Of a DNA stretch of 64,000 nucleotides, positions 47,113-58,260 are shown one piece after another (the first letter of the stretch is position 1; each line of letters begins with the position of its first letter). The stretch comes from Eumeta japonica (taxonomy: Eukaryota; Arthropoda; Insecta; Lepidoptera; Psychidae). The position numbers were made by a program, and so were the translations under genes. Under the pieces are notes generated by a model that made no database searches, had not been told where the DNA came from, and saw only the letters and a program-made list of their open reading frames with translations. The stretch lies in contig BGZK01000076.1 in NCBI GenBank assembly GCA_005406025.1, forward strand, positions 248,001-312,000, written 5' to 3'.

Positions 47113-48246
47113 TGAAAAATAAAAAAAAAACTTATTTATAACTCTCTCTAATCTACTCTACAAACTCCAACTTACTCTATAAACTCCAAATTCAAATCAG
47201 CTCTTCTGCTTAAAAAACACCGTGATCGTTCAAACTGTACCAAAACCGATGGGTTAGTTCCAAAAAAATCGTTAACGGAAAACCAAAAAAAAAATTTTTT
47301 TCATGATTACATGTATAATTAATTCTTAATAAATTATTGTTTGATATTTAGTCATCTTTATCTCTTTAAAAAGCTGAGTTAGATATCATGAGCAGATCAA
47401 AATCGAACAACGCTTTCGAAAAATATCCTAACCCAAAATATTAAAAAAAAAAAAGTGTTTTTTGTATATTTAGATTTTTCAACTGGACAAGCTCAGGATG
47501 TATTATAATCATACTCGGCTTGGATTATTTTTTTCTATTTATTATACAGTAATTATATACCGTAATTATATAGAGCTCTGAGAGCTTAAAAAGCTCCAAG
47601 CTCAAAAGCTTACACTGATCCTTTGAGCTTGCAGGATCAACCGTCTACCCAATCTTCGTCCTTCAAAAGCTCAAAAACCTATAGCTCTAATTTTAACTCT
47701 AAAAACCCAAAGACACACCGATAAATATCATAAGCGGTGAATTTTAAGGATGGCCTGCAGGGTAAACCGTTTTTAATTTTTTTTAAATAGTTATGATTAG
47801 TTAAATTATAATGTAAATAGTTCCTGCGGTATAGATTTTTAATACAAAATTTAATCTCTTATTCAACTCCCTTCAGGGTTAACTAAAAAAAAAATGCATT
47901 TATTTTTTTCTTTATTTCTACAGCTAACTAAAATAATAAGTTTGACATCTGAAGCTTCAACGGTTTCGATTTTTCATACAACAGTATTCTCCCTTCTTAC
48001 CCCTGTAAAGGTTGAATTTCCATAAACGATTTCTTAATGCTCGTCCATATCATAAAAGAAATCCGTGTGTAAAATTTCACATTCCTAGTTCTAGTACTTC
48101 GGACTGCGGGCTTGATACGTCAGCCGATCAGATTCTTTTTTATGTGCATGGCTTAAAAAAACTCATATTTTAAACTTGTGTCATTTATTCTCCACCTTCA
48201 AGCGCTACTGATGAAATAATATGGTTATTTAACAATTAATTAGGGG

Positions 48247-48302
48247 TCAATTTTAATGTTTTTTTTTTGTGCAGACAATACAAAAAGAAACATTAAAATT
48301 GA
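48247..48302. repeat. 15-bp perfect inverted repeat
   Basis: tcaattttaatgttt (48,247-48,261) pairs perfectly with 48,288-48,302; 26-nt loop with poly-T. Confidence 0.85.
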
Positions 48303-50489
48303 ACTAATCACTACTCGTGGCAAATATGGATCGGATCCATCCATCCAGGTCCATTTAGTAGTGACAAAACTATTGATACTAATTTTTCTCAAAATGGAAA
48401 AGGCATAGGGAACTAAAACCATATAGGCATATCTAGTGCATTTTTTTTTCTCAGATAGAAAGCACTGGTTGAATTTAGTTAGATTAAAACCAGCATTTTT
48501 TGAGTTTCGTCAACAAAACAATGAGAAGATGACGCAACGTCGACTCGAAATGAAGAAAAATTACACTTTCTCTACGTAGACATTGAATGTCGAATAATTA
48601 CGCTCATAATCGCGATTTTGCTTATCTGTCATTATTTAATTTTATTTCATAAAATACGCAGCAATTCGAATCATACAGACACATGTCATGGATTCGAAAT
48701 CATTATTTTTTTTTTTTTATTATCGGGGATAGGTTCTGAACGATTCTGCTGTATCCCTTCACGAAATGACTGATATAGATTTGTTAGTCAATATATTTGC
48801 ATAAGTATAATAAAAATGATTTTTCTTTGTCCGCTCGTCACTTAAAAAATATTAAACCTATGGGCATGGGATTTCGACCATTTTATCCAACATCGTTTGT
48901 TGTTTTTGAACTATTTTTTTTTTTTCATAACTAATAATGTCCAGCAACGTGGGCGGAAATGGCTAGTACTTTTGTATAATGTGTAATATAGCTATTTAAA
49001 ATAAATTTCCATAACAGTCTGACTTACAAGGGCTTTATTAAGATAAGTTTATTATTGCTACCAATATTACTAAAATAATTAGTAATATTTACAATGTAAT
49101 ATCAATTAAATGTACTGAGAACTCCAATTTAATTTTTTCCACATATTTTACCTCTTAAATAAAAAAAAGATCTATTATTTTATACCCATATATGTTTGAA
49201 TTTTAAATTTATTTTTCAAAAACTCCATTATAAGAACCGTTTTACCGCATTATACTATCTTTACTATTAAATTGACTGATAAATTAACTAAACTGAAAAC
49301 TAAGTAATGGATTCTGTAGTTTTTACAAGTAATGCCTAAAGCAAATTGATTCACATTATTTTTAAGGAAATAATTTTTTCTCTGTAATTTCAAAATCATA
49401 AATTTCTTTGCAAATACTGGAATCTAATGCTATTGGATAATTATTATAATTGCATTTTTAACATAAACCGTTGACACACAGTTTAAAAGAAAGATAATTT
49501 GCTTATTAAATCCAAAAATTTTGATAACGTGGAAAAACGCGACTATTTAACAGTTGCTTGAGTAATTTTTTTATATATAAAATATATTCATATTTTACAA
49601 TTAAATGTTATTAATACAAATACTTATCTACAAAATGTCACTATAAAATGGTTTAAATTTCGTTTATTCGTTTTTTTTTTTACTCCTGTCGCTTGTTAGC
49701 GAGAACATTCTACGACTGTGAGAAAATAATTAAACCTCGGGAAAAAATGGAATTTAATAAATATATTGGAAATTTCAAATGCTTTTTTTTTTTAATATCC
49801 ACAATATTTTTCGATTTTTTATGTAATTCTTCAATACCTGTATACATTCCATGAAAGTTCAAGCATTTCATTTGTTAACATTTGGATGACATTTTTAGTA
49901 ATGTAACCTTTAGTATTTTCTGTTTGCTAAATACATTTAACTGTATTTCAAAAATTAAGCGCAAACATTCAAAATATTAGTAAATGATTATAAAAAAATA
50001 GAAAAAGATAATAAAAAAATATGTTTGCGTTACTTTAAAAATAGGGTATTCCTACACGATTAGAGATAAATAGATAATACCACAAGAGTAAACGAAACTG
50101 AAACATCATATTTTTAAATTTGAATTATGCTTCATTTAAAAATATATTTTTTCTGAGCTATTATTCAAATAATACATACACAAATACAGCGTATAAAATA
50201 TATCTGAAAATATATACTGATTGATTTAACTTTAACAAAAGATTTCTTATTGCGAATTCAAAAAACTGTTTAAATTTCTAAAATTCATACCTTCTTTTTA
50301 TGATACCGTATATATTAAAATAAAGTCAGTAATTTGATATTCTAAGGGTAGTTGGTGGATGTTCGAATGTTTAAATGAATGTGGCGAGACGCTCCATAGC
50401 CTTAGGCTTATTCTGGCTACTGAATTATCAAATATTATATCAAATTCTTCTTCTAGTACTGAAAATTGCACAAAATATTGTTCAATATG

Positions 50490-50590
50490 GCGCGTGCGCC
50501 CGCGCATTTAGTAGGCTTCGAAAAACTGTTGCCAAGATGGCGGCCTTTCTCGGACCATTGCCTAACGCACTGCTGACGTCACTGGACGAC
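50490..50590. promoter_or_regulatory. CpG-rich patch with YY1/Pho-type and CRE sites
   Basis: gcgcgtgcgcccgcgc, then gccaagatggcggcc (a YY1/Pho-type core, AAGATGGCGGC) and TGACGTCA at 50,574-50,581. YY1 and CREB/ATF sites are frequent in housekeeping promoters. A 93-codon plus frame (50,375-50,656) crosses it but looks non-coding at both ends. Confidence 0.35.
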
Positions 50591-50896
50591 CTCTCTCAAC
50601 GAATAATTTTTTTTTCGTTTATAGTTTCTATATTTGTTAAATTCTATATTTATTAAAATTTTTTGGGACGTAATGTCGCCATCGTCGTTCAAAACGTTTT
50701 CTACATATCATTTCACTATTATAAATAAATGCTATCATATTTGTTTATACACTATGGTTTGATTTATATTACTGATTAGTGCCATTTATTTGACGGGAGT
50801 CATGTCCAAAACGCTAAATCGCTACACAAGGAAACGTAAGCCGAATTAATACGAAACGATTGTAGAAATGTCGGTATAAAAATAAAATGTACTTAC

Positions 50897-51090
50897 CGAG
50901 CCGCGCTCTTGAAAAACGGTGAAAACACAAAAGTCCAAAAACGGCAAGTGCGAAAATTAAAAATAAAAGAAAAGGAAGACGGGCACAACACGACACCACG
51001 GCACTCCGCGAGACGAGCGGAGAATTTTCAAAAAAAAAATGAAAACTCAACAACTAAGCCATGTTTTCTCTTGCTCCTGCAAAAAAACGA
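50897..51090 (-). promoter_or_regulatory. Candidate minus-strand first exon with consensus donor
   Basis: On the minus strand a leader-like segment (gagtgccgtggtgtcgtgtt, then gcccgtcttccttttc, then 'ttttcaagagcgcggctcg') ends at a full donor CTCG|GTAAGT with the last exon base at 50,897. It has the G/T-rich, CpG-holding character of insect 5' leaders. Upstream on the same strand (51,300-51,690) is a CpG-rich promoter-like block. A frame starting MLSFHFFFENSPLVSRSAVV crosses the donor, but its Phe/Leu-rich content probably reflects the pyrimidine-rich leader. The next exon would lie below 50,891 and was not identified. Confidence 0.35.
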
Positions 51091-51299
51091 CAAACGATAT
51101 CAACGCTCGCTCCACCGAATTTTCCCCAAATATGAACCGTTAAAAACTGTTTTTAATTCTATTTGTTACACGATCGAAAACGGGCGATCGGATAAACATC
51201 ATAATCTAACTGCGTCCTCACCGCGACCCGAGTACATATCGAATCGTATAAATAAAAAATATGTTTTTGGTGGGACAACCTAAAAATTGGTGCGTACCA

Positions 51300-51690
51300 A
51301 AAATCTAACCTAAGCTAACTCGGTGGAGCGAGCGACTGCCGGGCGCACTGGGACCGCATTGCCAAATATTTTTTTTTGCATCTCGGCCGAATTATGCACT
51401 TGTATGCGTCTTACACGGGCGTGTGTGCGTCCGGTGCACACACCACCCGGCGCACACGCCGGCGCGGGCGGACACCACGAATTTCCAACGTATAGGCGTG
51501 TGTTACACATATAAAGCGGGCCTTTGTGCAATGTGGGGGAGTTTTGAAGGAAAATTTTTTTCCCCGCGCTGTTATGTAAACAGCTGATTTATTTTTCGTT
51601 TGGGAATAATTCGGAATGGTTCGTCGACCCGATACGTTCGGAAACTGACTAATTCTTCGGGAGGCCGGGTTTCGCATGCGCATGCGCACA
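51300..51690. promoter_or_regulatory. CpG-rich block
   Basis: Contains gagcgagcgactgccgggcg, cacccggcgcacacgccggc and gcatgcgcatgcgcac (a tandem NRF-1-type GCATGCGC motif at about 51,674-51,690). Frames of 63 to 92 codons on both strands overlap and are not distinctive. It may be the promoter of the minus-strand transcript proposed at 50,897-51,090. Confidence 0.35.
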
Positions 51691-52635
51691 TTCTGCTAAA
51701 AAGTATACATTTTTTAAGTTATACGACTACATATTCTTTTTAGTTTCTACGACATTAGAGAATAAATAATTTTGTTTTAATCTTGATACTTAAATTTTCA
51801 TGATTTACAGTAATGCGATTAATTAAGATCCTCCATAAGTGATAGATTGAAAATCTCTAAAAAATGTTCAAGTCTAACAAAATATTAGAATATAATGTAA
51901 AAAAATAATGCCGTATGGAATTTCAAAATAATCAAATATATAAGAAATTAAAATATGATACTGCTAAAAAGAAATAACAATATTTGCCCTATAAAATAAC
52001 ACGACTACAAGCGTTTTGAACATATTGCATTTACTTTTGTCTTATTAATTAATTACAAAATACCCTGTTTTGTTTTACATAAACCTTGTTTTCACTTATA
52101 ATTTATTTACGTGTACATAACATATATTGATATAGAATATAAAATAATAATAATAATTACTGACTTAAATGGTTCAACGTACATACAACTCTTTGTATTT
52201 CGTAGGAATAAAAGTACAAAAAAATATTGGTTACTCACAGAGCCTCGACAAAATGGTCCAAAGAAATAGCATATTTCTAACTTCATCTTACTTACAAAAC
52301 GTTTTCAAGTCCAAAAAGCTTTGACATGTTTTACTTCGAATTACATCGTTCAAGAACTTCGAAATGTTAGAAATTATTTAAGTCTCTGTAAAAGAGCGTA
52401 TACTAAGGCTTTCACGGTTTTAGACTAAGTAATATACTGGTGTACTTAACAAATTTGGTAAATACACACTTGTTGTTTTGAATTATAATATGTTTAAACT
52501 CGTCGCTGTTCTTGGGACCACCACACTCATATAAACATAATATAAAGCCTATATTGTGATAAATTCTACATACAAAAAGAAAGAAATCTGAATTTTATGT
52601 ACGAGTATATCTCGACATCACCACAATAATACATC
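51691..52635. other. AT-rich stretch, nothing recognised
   Basis: No frame above 60 codons and no repeat recognised. Confidence 0.4.
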
Positions 52636-52639
52636 TGGA

Positions 52640-52735
52640 CCTGTTTTTTGATTTGCCATAAGCAGCAATGAAATACTAGAGTCGAACCCGCAACTCCTCG
52701 AATTGGAGACCGGCATCCATCCGCTACGTCACGGG
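52640..52735 (-). repeat. tRNA-like SINE head with intact box B
   Basis: On the minus strand a box-A-like TGACGTAGCGG (52,721-52,731) is followed by atggatgccggtctccaatt, then cgaggagttgc and a good box B GGGTTCGACTC (52,679-52,689). The distance between boxes (about 42 nt) and sequence suit a tRNA-derived SINE. It is not a tRNA gene: an acceptor stem cannot be formed. Confidence 0.6.
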
Positions 52736-52779
52736 GTTAGTACGTATGTGTTTGTGTACGTCGCTACATTGTTTGTCGT

Positions 52780-53080
52780 ATGAAACTACATCGACATACA
52801 TGTTGATATGTAAAAACGCAGCGTTTCAGACGCGCTTCGTATAGGAGTCGCGTAGGCATTAGACGATAGCGCTGGGTTATCGACCGTACGCCCTTGTTAG
52901 AAAAAGGACGAACGACGACCAGCGCACGCGGACAGGCGTCTGCGTCGCGTAGTGTTGCGTATGTGCGCACGCGCATAGAACCTTTGTTGAGGTTTCACTA
53001 AGCGAAACTCGTGACGTTTTTATGTCGTATCTTGCCCGCTCGCCCGGCTTCGCTCGCCTTTTCATAGTAGCTCGCATCTA
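52780..53080. promoter_or_regulatory. CpG-rich unique block
   Basis: 'cagcgcacgcggacaggcgt', 'tgcgcacgcgcatagaacc' and 'gcccgctcgcccggcttcgc'. Two minus frames of 66 and 70 codons overlap it, and neither shows a domain. Possibly a promoter or 5' exon region. Confidence 0.3.
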
Positions 53081-54380
53081 AAATTAAATATACACATTTT
53101 ATTGTATTGCTACGTGGAGCTCTGTATGTAATGTTTGAAGAGAACTATTATTCTATATTTTATTCGGTATTATTATTATTTGATTCACATTCCAATAGGT
53201 GGTCGTTATAATACTAAACACTTAAAAAACTGTGAAAAAGAAAAGCTGCTTAATAATTGTACAACTTAAAAAAATCCTTATCTTATCCCGGGAACAGACT
53301 CAATTCAATCTTGGTGTTGAAATCACGCCGTATAACCTCATAATAAGAAGTCAAGCACTACCTGCTCCCAAACGTTGATCTCAACATGTATATATTCCTC
53401 AAGTATTCACATGTGCTTAAAATTATATTAATATTTAATAATATTAATTGTTAATTAATATTATTAATTGTTAATTAATAATATTAATTGTTATTGTATT
53501 TTGAATATCAGAGAGCTATATGATTGTAGTCAAGTGGAGCACCAAATCGTTATGAGTAAAATATGTGACACATACAACGTCAATAACGAAAGACGAACAT
53601 CGACTTCGTTATCATTATTATTTGTATTAAAAATTTGAACTATGTACGATATTGCACAATATTATATCGTTGGTTGTGTCTTGATATCGTTTCATCAATT
53701 TGAACTTCGCAATTGAAAAACTCTTTTAAGGTAGAAGTTAACTACAATGTACAAATGCGAAAAATGTCAATCCTTCATCTGTATGCGCAGGCACTGTGAC
53801 CCGGCTACGGGTCCATTGTGCAAGCGCTGAAGACCGCAAGCAGTTTCACGGCAGCGTACTTAACCGCTGATCTCCTCCTCCCCGTCCTCAATATCTGAAA
53901 CCAAAAAAATCGAGAGGAGGTGTACTTCGGTATTGCAGAAATCAACACCTGATACAACGTATAATCATAAGATACATAAGATGCTTGATTTCTTATTGTA
54001 TTTACAAGTCTCTATCGAAAATAAAATAAATACCCCTTAATATTAATTACGTATTTTGTATCATAAGAAATCAAGTTTTCTAAATTAGACTTCGACGAGG
54101 TTAGGAAACTGGCGATATGGCATTAATGGTCATCGCTCTATTCCTTACCGCGTTGTATTTTGTAGTGGTAAATACGTGTTCGCACACGTTATCCTGTTAA
54201 ACTAAAACGTGTTTCATAAATAAGCATTATCGTATATTATTCTAACGTCTAACCATGTCTGAATTCTTTAATAAGTAAACACCTATGAAGCTTTGGTTCC
54301 GTCGTCGTCCACAAGCCGTCCACTCCTTTCCAATATTTTTAACTTTCCTAGAATTCTAATCTCAGAATTACGAATTTTTA
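53081..54380. other. AT-rich stretch with a short tandem repeat
   Basis: Holds the 20-bp tandem (53,435-53,494). At 53,790-53,900 a GC-richer part ('gtgacccggctacgggtcc', 'ctcctcctccccgtcctc') is unassigned. Confidence 0.4.
53435..53494 (+). repeat. Tandem repeat, three 20-bp units
   Basis: ttaataatattaattgttaa repeated three times with two or three changes. Preceded by a related partial unit. Confidence 0.9.
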
Positions 54381-54384
54381 TATT

Positions 54385-54485
54385 TTCAGAAAATCGGTCT
54401 GTCCTCAGATCTTGATGTTTTAAGACCAAAAGGGTTAGATCAATAATCTCTCTTCTCTCTCTCTCTGTGTGTGTGTGTATGTTTT
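54385..54485 (+). repeat. Dispersed repeat copy 2 with CT/GT microsatellite
   Basis: 'cagatcttgatgttttaaga' as at 47,036, followed by (CT)n from about 54,447 and (GT)n to 54,479. Confidence 0.65.
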
Positions 54486-54603
54486 TTCACATTTGAAAAT
54501 AGTCCTAATCAATTTAAAGTTCCTGAAAATTAGAATGAATTCGGCGTGGTAGATTGCGAAAAGTTTCAAAAAAATAGTTATTAAAAAAATTAATATTTTA
54601 AGA

Positions 54604-54793
54604 GCCCCTTCCACCATCTCCTTTTAAACGGATATTTAACAAAAATCACTTTTAAAGTAAAATTTGGTTTCCACATTCTCTTTTGACGGTTGTTCGGGCT
54701 AAAACCCGTTAAAAAGGAGAGATTTTAAGCAAATCTTATTTTTAAAGTGACTTTTTATTAAATTTACATTTAAACGGAGATGATGGAAGAAGC
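54604..54793. mobile_element. Foldback element, copy B
   Basis: A 190-bp self-complementary element. Outer arms are gccccttccaccatctcctt with its complement at 54,774-54,793; next come tatttaac/ttaaat, then aaaaatcacttttaaagtaa with its complement in ttatttttaaagtgactttt, then an inner half-palindrome (cttttgacggttgttcgggc against cccgttaaaaaggagag). The shared core with 41,861-41,994 shows a mobile family. This copy extends further out than copy A, so the true termini are probably those of copy B. Confidence 0.75.
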
Positions 54794-56025
54794 TTTTCAA
54801 TCAATACAATACAATTACGAAATCGATTCAGCTTTGTCTCAAAAATAAGGTTGAAGGTCGTAAACAGGGTTAAGATTACTTAATTTGTTCTAGAAACGTA
54901 GTATATTTCTTTTTAATAATTCTAAACGATAGGTAACAGTTTTAAATTATAAGTTAATAATAATTAAAATTTTATAAATTTTTGGCATCCCATTACTTTT
55001 TTTGCTAGAAAAACTACGTCCAATACTGTAAACCGTATTAAAGTTAGTTGATTTTTTAAGAAGGGTCATAGTTAAAAATTTATAAAACAATAATTTTTCA
55101 AAAGAAATTCAGAACTTTATTTGGATCAATTTTAACTTCCGCTGAGAAAATACTACGAAATAGTATTTTCAGCTCGAAAATGGATCGACGTTTTAAAGCA
55201 CTAAAAAGCCATTCTGGCCATTTTGACGATGGAGTCTGCGTGGCTGCGGCTTGAACGCCACAAACCGCATCAAAATCGGTGAGTTCATTCAATAGATAAC
55301 GAAAAAGTATTTGTTTTAATAACTTTTAAAAATTTTTGTCGAATTGATATTTTGGATATATGGTCAATATTTTTTGCTTAAAAAATGAATCGAATGTCTC
55401 AAAGCGTATCAAAATCAAACGACACGTTCTGGAGAAATTTTAAAAATACTTTCTCTTTAATAACTTCTAAATTTTTCCAGTCTCAAAACATATTTACGCT
55501 TCAAAAAGCATTGAAATAATTTTTAAACTCGAAAAGCTTAATGATTTACTACTAAATAAATTTTAAGCGTCTTGAGCTCTAAAGCAACAGAAAGTCCCAG
55601 AAAATGTCTGCAAATTCCATGGTTTAATGTTTTTTTTTCTCTTTAGAGCCAACCTTGTTTCTTTATTCGCCACATCAACAAATCATCCTAACCTCGAACG
55701 ATTCTAGTCTTTTTGCAATTTTTGTGAAAATATTCTGTATCACCAAACACCACATAAAGCCAGAACACTCTGGCTCTATGTGGTGTTGGATGATTGATGA
55801 CATTGTGTCGAATCGAATAAGCATAAAGTTCAGAAGATTAATTAGGTCCAATAGTTCTGGTATTCTTTGACTACCGTTTGCATGTACCATCACCCTCTGG
55901 GTATAATACCAGGATGATCATTGAAGTGAATAAAACTGACGCATACAAACGTTGCGGTTTTCTTTTAGCCACTCTCAATTCCACAACAATAACCCTGGAC
56001 AGCATTAAAAAGTAGATTTTTTGGA
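54794..56025. other. AT-rich stretch with a hairpin
   Basis: Runs of repeat-like words ('aacttttaaaaatttttgtc', 'catcaaaatcggtgagttc') suggest old dispersed repeats that I cannot name. The two facing frames at 55,655-55,893 mirror each other because of the inverted repeat at 55,744-55,789. Confidence 0.4.
55744..55789. repeat. 21-bp inverted repeat
   Basis: Arms 55,744-55,764 and 55,769-55,789 (tctggctctatgtggtgttg plus g) differ at two positions, loop ACAC. Long stem and tight loop. Confidence 0.9.
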
Positions 56026-56030
56026 TTTAT

Positions 56031-56135
56031 AAGGAGCAAATGAACATACGGACCGTCTAAAAGAAGGTGATCATCGCAGTCCACGGATGCCCGCAACCCC
56101 AGAGGAGTCACTTGTGCGTTGTCGGCCCTTAAATT
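56031..56135 (+). repeat. Rep-B dispersed repeat, left part only
   Basis: ggagcaaatgaacatacgg, 'ggtgatcatcgcagtccacg', gcaaccccagaggagtcact and 'gtgcgttgtcggccc' match the left third of 21,983-22,288. Confidence 0.7.
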
Positions 56136-56384
56136 TCTTACCGAAACAAATTAAATTAATCCTTAGAAGTGGTCACATGAAGCATAATCTTCACCGCTTT
56201 CTAGACTAATTTCAGCTGTATCCGTACTCATCTGAAAGAATCGAGCGAGCCCGAACTTGAGTGGTTTCCTGCGCCCGATTTCCATGTTGTGTCACATTTT
56301 TTCATCATACGTCAGAGCCGCGCCCTTCCTCAATTTTATTATCAAACTAAGGGGTTAAATTTAAAACCTTAAGACCCCCACGCT

Positions 56385-56560
56385 ACCGCAGTGCGGATCG
56401 GGAGCTGTTGACGAGCGCTCTCGATAGAGCAGAGACGATGTCCGCGACTTAATTTCCAATGCACGGAGCGAGCGATTTCATTTTAATCAAGTCCAACTCG
56501 TCAGTCAATTCGGCAGTGATGAGAAATCGAAACCGTTATTTTCCGATTTGAAAGCGAAGG
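56385..56560 (-). repeat. Rep-A SINE-like tail, partial
   Basis: 'ccccacgctaccgcagtgcg', 'gctgttgacgagcgctctcg', 'gcacggagcgagcgatttc' and 'actcgtcagtcaattcggca' follow the order of the GC-rich tail and central block of the family. The tRNA head is lost. Confidence 0.55.
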
Positions 56561-56564
56561 GGCG

Positions 56565-56700
56565 AATACCCGCGCAGCCGCTCAGCCGGCTAACGTCACG
56601 CTCCACATTCCGGCGCCGGCGTCGCTAAACCGACTCCCCGTCGGCGTCACGCGGACGGACAAATTTATATAAAAGCTTGTAGAAGCTTCATATGAGTGTA
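56565..56700 (+). promoter_or_regulatory. Candidate core promoter: CpG-rich block with TATA box
   Basis: A CpG-rich block (cccgcgcagccgctcagccg, ccggcgccggcgtcgc, ggcgtcacgcggacgg) is followed by TATATAAAAG at 56,666-56,675, a strong TATA match. About 24 nt downstream is TTCATATGAG, which may serve as initiator. An ATG follows at 56,692 with a 62-codon frame, MSVAARAAFASASNALDRFL..., whose first 20 codons look coding (GCT/GCG-rich) and whose rest does not. A donor was not identified with confidence, so no gene model is given. Confidence 0.4.
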
Positions 56701-56866
56701 GCTGCAAGAGCTGCTTTCGCGTCCGCTTCTAACGCGCTTGATCGATTTTTGTTCATTTTTGAGGTACCGCTGTTGAGGTTAAAAAAAAACCTTATCTTCC
56801 GTTCGTCCGTCCGTGCGTATGTCAGGATCCCCATTTATAATTCATTTTCGTCGACTCAATTGAATA

Positions 56867-57501
56867 GTCCAGTCAAATAAGGTTCGAAGCCAAAATTTTG
56901 GCACTCAACATTGTATTTTCAACGTAATGTAGTTTTGATGATATGAAAATAATGTGTAAAGGTTTTAAAAAGTATTTTTTCGCAATTCCTCCAAAATCGT
57001 AGTAGTTAGACAACAAAGTTCTAATTAAAATTTGTAGTCCTTAAAAGTGTAAATAAAAAATTACTATTGTTAAAAAAATATATACCCATATAAATTCACA
57101 CCTGCCGAAATAAGCCACGTAAATTTTTTTTCAATTGTACAATTTAGTAAATATACGAAGAATTTAAATTGCAAAAAAATGCATTAAATTTTAAGCATTC
57201 AAATTTCAATTTGTAAGTTTTAATTTGTATTATTTTTTGTGAATTGTAGTTTGTAATAACATTTTTAATGAAAAATTTTGAGCTATTTAAAATACATTAT
57301 GAACATTTGAATTAAAATTTTTTGTCTTTTACCAGTTTCGCGTAATTGTCAAAATACACTTTTTAAATTTTTTTGCAATCCTTGCCAGGAGTCGCAGACA
57401 CGAAAGCCTTTACATATTGTTTTTGCATTGTGAAAACTACATTATATCAAAAATGCAAAGCTGAGTGCCAAAATTTGGTATCAAACCTTATTTGACTGAA
57501 G
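56867..57501. mobile_element. MITE with ~95-bp terminal inverted repeats, TA-flanked
   Basis: A 635-bp element bounded by TA on both sides (56,865-56,866 and 57,502-57,503). The left terminal repeat (56,867-56,962) starts gtccagtcaaataaggttcg and includes ccaaaattttggcactcaac and taatgtagtttt; the right one (57,407-57,501) is its complement with roughly 80% identity by eye. The inside is AT-rich and has no transposase. TA target duplication and long terminal repeats suggest a Tc1/mariner-superfamily MITE. The repeats differ enough that the insertion is old. Confidence 0.8.
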
Positions 57502-58260
57502 TATGAAACTGAACATGCAGTGATTTTACGTGAACCTTCGTATAATTTTATATGGAAATCACAAAAAATCCCATACTCGAAATTGAGAAATGAATAATTT
57601 TTTTCCATATACATATTGCGAAGTGTCATTGGATAGGTATTCAAAAACGTGATTTGATTTTTTTTTTCAGGGTTATATTTTACAGTTTATTAACTCCTTA
57701 AATTGTTACTTTTATATTTTTCTTCTAGTTTATAAATCATTTATTTTAAATTTCTAAAGAAGTAAAATAAAATATGAGACGAATTCAACGGAAATTATTT
57801 TAAATACACGTTTATTAGTTTTTTTATACGTCTATCATTTCCGTTGTCAATAATAACAGTCTAATCACCAATCCATATGGACAGGCATGTGGATTTTAAT
57901 ACAATAACTATCTGTCATTCTAATCTCTATAAATAAAAATCGCTGTATATTTGTCCTCTATTCGTGCCTAACAATGGACAAATGATTCTATTACGATGAA
58001 ACTGTGGTGATTTCTATAAAAATATTACATTAGTTTCATCCGTGTATTTGTACTATTAAACAGAGTTAATAAACTTATTCTAAAAATTATTTCCTGATGA
58101 ATATTCGCACCAGTCTTGAGTAAATGAGGCTGCTAACATTTACCCCCAGCTTCATCCATGAATTTGTAATCCTAAGATTTTAATAATTACTCAACTCATA
58201 GAAAGCTACTATAACTCCTAATAAAATACCTTATATTTTATTTTGACATTAACGTTCGCC
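57502..58260. other. AT-rich stretch, nothing recognised
   Basis: No frame above 66 codons. No repeat family was recognised. Confidence 0.4.

Larger units (their letters stand above)
46681..50460. other. Very AT-rich repeat-laden stretch, no gene
   Basis: Long runs of A or T throughout. Holds a repeat piece at 47,036-47,112, an AGCTC-rich patch at 47,570-47,700 (agctccaagctcaaaagctt and similar words), and a hairpin at 48,247-48,302. No frame above 70 codons, no transposase motif. Confidence 0.45.

Noticed and set aside
52640..52735. Possible tRNA gene on the minus strand
   Set aside because: Box A and box B are present, but the acceptor and anticodon stems do not form, so it is listed as a SINE head.
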